This document shows, in pieces, positions 15,572-17,207 of a stretch of 17,207 nucleotides of DNA. This DNA is from Cyanobacteria bacterium UBA1221 (GTDB lineage: Bacteria; Cyanobacteriota; Vampirovibrionia; Gastranaerophilales; Gastranaerophilaceae): NCBI GenBank assembly GCA_002309425.1, contig DBXD01000081.1, positions 18,985 to 36,191 on the forward strand, given 5' to 3'. The notes beneath the pieces are model-generated. The model was not told the DNA's origin. It was given only the letters and a program-made list of their open reading frames with translations, and searched no databases. The position numbers and the translations under genes were made by a program. The number at the start of each line of letters is the position of its first letter. Position 1 is the stretch's first letter.

Positions 15572-15668
15572 TGACTTTACTTTAATCAGACCCGCCGGCC
15601 GTCAATAATAACTATATCTGCAATATTTTTAAGATGATAACTTTATAAATTAAAGTTTTTACCAGCAT

Positions 15669-16925
15669 CTACCAAAGATTTCCGTAAAAGTAGTTATACG
15701 GCTGGCGCATATAATAAAATTCATCCATATACATTCTGTTATAATATGTCCGCTGCAAAAATTCCTGCTGGCGACGCATCATCTCATACTCTCTCTGCTG
15801 CTCCTCGTAGGCTCTTTTATACTGCTCCAATTTTTCATTTGAGGCTTTTTCTTCTTCACTATTCACATGTTCAAAACATTTTATTAAATCACGGTCACTA
15901 AAATTTTGGATACAATAATTTGTAGATTTAAAAAAGTTTGCCTGTCTGTTGCTGAGTTCCATCGGTTCGGTAATTGCACCGACTTCACTTAAAATTTTCT
16001 GCCAGTCCGGCTTTACAACAAACCCTTTTAATGTTTTCATGGCATTATCAATTCTTGCCTGTTCTAACAACGCAATACCGCCGTCTGCAGCAGCAAGGCT
16101 TGACAAATTATTCTCGTCTAAAGCTAATTTTCTTGCTCTGTAATAAATTGCAAGTTTTTCATTATCATTTCCCCGAGTAGAATCTGCCAGCTTAAAATAA
16201 TTTGCAGATACGGGTTCTCTTTGGACAAGAACTCTTGCACATGCATTTGCCGCAGAAATATTATTCGTTGCAATATAATCGCTGTATAATACCTTTTGAG
16301 CCGAAAGATAATTTACGGAGGTTGATGGGATTTTTTTTGCAAAATCTATACTTGCCTCGTAATTTTTCAAATTCAGATACACGTCACCCAAGACATACCA
16401 CAAATTTTCATCCGATTGGTCTTTATTATTTGCAAAATTTGAAAGATACGTTAAGGCTGCCTGGTAGTTTTTGTTCACATAATAAAGCATACCTAATTTA
16501 TAGGAAATAACCTCATCATCCAGAACCCTGTCAACCGAATTAATACGTTTTAATGTGATTATTTCATTCAGGGCGCAATGATAATTGCTTTTATCTATAC
16601 AATAATTCAGATACTTTACATGTGCCGGCAAAAAATTAGTATCTACGCTTACCGCTTTTTCAAAATTTCTTTCATTAATATATTTTTCAATCTTTTTAAT
16701 TTTCTTATATGCCTCTTTTATCGTACCGGACAAAGTCTTTTCCTTTTCGGCGCTTACCGGCTTAAATCTTGCCGAAAATTCCGTTGTATCTATATCGTAA
16801 AACTGAACATAGTTAGGAGCCTGAATCGGCACAAAGCCAGACTTGCCGTATAATGCGGCATTTACTGTATCAGCAAAACACGACACCATTAAGATAAAAA
16901 ATAAATATACAAAAACCTTTTTCAT
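15669..16925 (-). CDS. Exported TPR-repeat protein
   Basis: The protein is 418 residues. Residues 1-23 form a signal peptide (KK, hydrophobic core, cleavage after VNA). Cys16 in MVSC weakly resembles a lipobox, but Met at -3 makes lipoprotein processing less likely. Residues about 65-290 are helical repeats of TPR type, clearest at 145-190 (LGMLYYVNKNYQAALTYLSNF, then LWYVLGDVYLNLKNYEASIDFA). The C-terminal 60 residues are a charged coiled-coil-like helix rich in Glu, Gln and Arg, followed by an unusual Tyr/Met/Arg-rich tail ending in FYGNLW. It probably acts as a scaffold in the periplasm or envelope; no partner is evident. No ribosome binding site precedes the ATG, and the promoter suggests a leaderless message. 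Confidence 0.82.
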   Translation of the reverse strand: MKKVFVYLFFILMVSCFADTVNAALYGKSGFVPIQAPNYVQFYDIDTTEFSARFKPVSAEKEKTLSGTIKEAYKKIKKIEKYINERNFEKAVSVDTNFLPAHVKYLNYCIDKSNYHCALNEIITLKRINSVDRVLDDEVISYKLGMLYYVNKNYQAALTYLSNFANNKDQSDENLWYVLGDVYLNLKNYEASIDFAKKIPSTSVNYLSAQKVLYSDYIATNNISAANACARVLVQREPVSANYFKLADSTRGNDNEKLAIYYRARKLALDENNLSSLAAADGGIALLEQARIDNAMKTLKGFVVKPDWQKILSEVGAITEPMELSNRQANFFKSTNYCIQNFSDRDLIKCFEHVNSEEEKASNEKLEQYKRAYEEQQREYEMMRRQQEFLQRTYYNRMYMDEFYYMRQPYNYFYGNLW

Positions 16926-16932
16926 AATGTAA

Positions 16933-16960
16933 ATTTTAATAAAAATCCGCTCTGTGTCAA
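16933..16960 (-). promoter_or_regulatory. Promoter of the TPR gene, placed for a leaderless mRNA
   Basis: On the minus strand, TTGACA (16960-16955) and TAAAAT (16938-16933) are 16 nt apart. The -10 box ends only 7 nt before the ATG at 16925, so transcription should begin at or within a base or two of the start codon. No Shine-Dalgarno sequence lies between (TTTACATT). Confidence 0.75.
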
Positions 16961-16967
16961 GTTTTAT

Positions 16968-17207
16968 TTATAAAATACTGGCAACAAAAATCGATGCGAT
17001 AAGTATAAGGGATATAAAAGATGTAATTCCGACAAGCAGCCAAAACAAAGATATTCCGCTCCGTTTCTTTACGGGTTTCATTGTATAAGACTGATTTACA
17101 AATTTCTTAGCAGGCTTTTTCTTATTCTCGGTTTTCGGGGATTTTTTAGCCCAAAATACCGGGAAAACGTTTATTGATTTTGGTTCTTTTTTAACTTTTT
17201 TCTTTGT
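16968..17207 (-). CDS. 3' end of a Lys-rich protein with a C-terminal membrane helix (partial)
   Basis: The last 79 codons of a gene run in from the right edge and end at TAA (16970-16968). The visible part is strongly basic (TKKKVKKEPK at the start, KTENKKKPAKK, KPVKKRSG) and ends in one long hydrophobic helix of about 27 residues (ISLFWLLVGITSFISL and on to ASIL) with nothing after it. This is the layout of a tail-anchored or single-pass protein with a positive cytosolic side. An internal Met at about residue 43 of the fragment could be an alternative start, but the frame is open to the edge. The family is not recognised. The TPR gene's promoter begins 7 nt after its stop, with no terminator between. 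Confidence 0.6.
   Translation of the reverse strand, partial: TKKKVKKEPKSINVFPVFWAKKSPKTENKKKPAKKFVNQSYTMKPVKKRSGISLFWLLVGITSFISLILIASIFVASIL

Noticed and set aside
15580..15605. GC-rich GGCCGGCGGGTC block with TTGACG as an extra promoter of the acyl-CoA synthetase gene
   Set aside because: TTGACG is present on the minus strand, but no acceptable -10 lies 16-18 nt downstream, and a much better promoter sits at 15543-15571. The dyad is imperfect.
1..17207. CRISPR array, insertion sequence or prophage
   Set aside because: No spaced direct repeats, transposase, integrase or terminal inverted repeats were seen. The Cas4-like cysteine spacing of the nuclease alone does not imply CRISPR.

Overview
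The window is an AT-rich bacterial segment with tightly packed genes, canonical TTGACA/TATAAT-type promoters, strong Shine-Dalgarno sites and several probable TTG starts. The mix of genes (a DUF486 membrane protein, a short single-stranded DNA-binding protein with a cyanobacterial-style N-terminus, a DUF1537 kinase paired with PdxA, a DUF475/TerC protein, and several unrecognised proteins) fits a low-GC, gut-type, non-photosynthetic relative of Cyanobacteria (Gastranaerophilales/Vampirovibrionia). That assignment is a guess from gene style; no marker gene here proves it.

Layout. 1-500: tRNA-Thr(UGU) on the minus strand, divergent from a small DUF486 membrane protein whose true start is a TTG at 160. 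504-2860: two unrecognised proteins in divergent orientation, a multi-helix membrane protein with an internally repeated motif and a soluble 242-residue protein followed by a terminator. 2977-3480: tRNA-Ser(CGA) and a small winged-helix protein (DUF2582 type), both minus strand, with the tRNA promoter apparently built into the terminator of the winged-helix gene. 3548-7399: a 1283-residue protein made of two UvrD-like helicase halves, the first degenerate and the second with intact motifs. 7462-7728: an unrecognised 88-residue protein. 7911-10478: a translationally coupled operon of SSB, four-carbon sugar-acid kinase and PdxA-family dehydrogenase. 10538-11071: a double zinc-ribbon protein under its own strong promoter. 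13704-11082 (minus): an operon of DUF475/TerC membrane protein, family 2 glycosyltransferase and a small iron-sulfur PD-(D/E)XK nuclease. 15517-13841 (minus): an AMP-forming acyl-CoA synthetase with its own promoter and terminator. 16925-15669 (minus): a secreted TPR protein, possibly expressed from a leaderless mRNA. The right edge holds the 3' end of a lysine-rich protein with a C-terminal membrane segment.

How they may work together. The kinase and PdxA protein form a recognised two-step route from a four-carbon sugar acid such as D-threonate to dihydroxyacetone phosphate and CO2. The most interesting candidate system is a possible rearranged AddAB/RecBCD-like DNA-end-processing machine: the dead and live helicase halves are fused in one chain, and a standalone nuclease carries the same cysteine spacing as the AddB nuclease domain. 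The two genes lie about 3.7 kb apart on opposite strands, so the pairing is inferred rather than shown.
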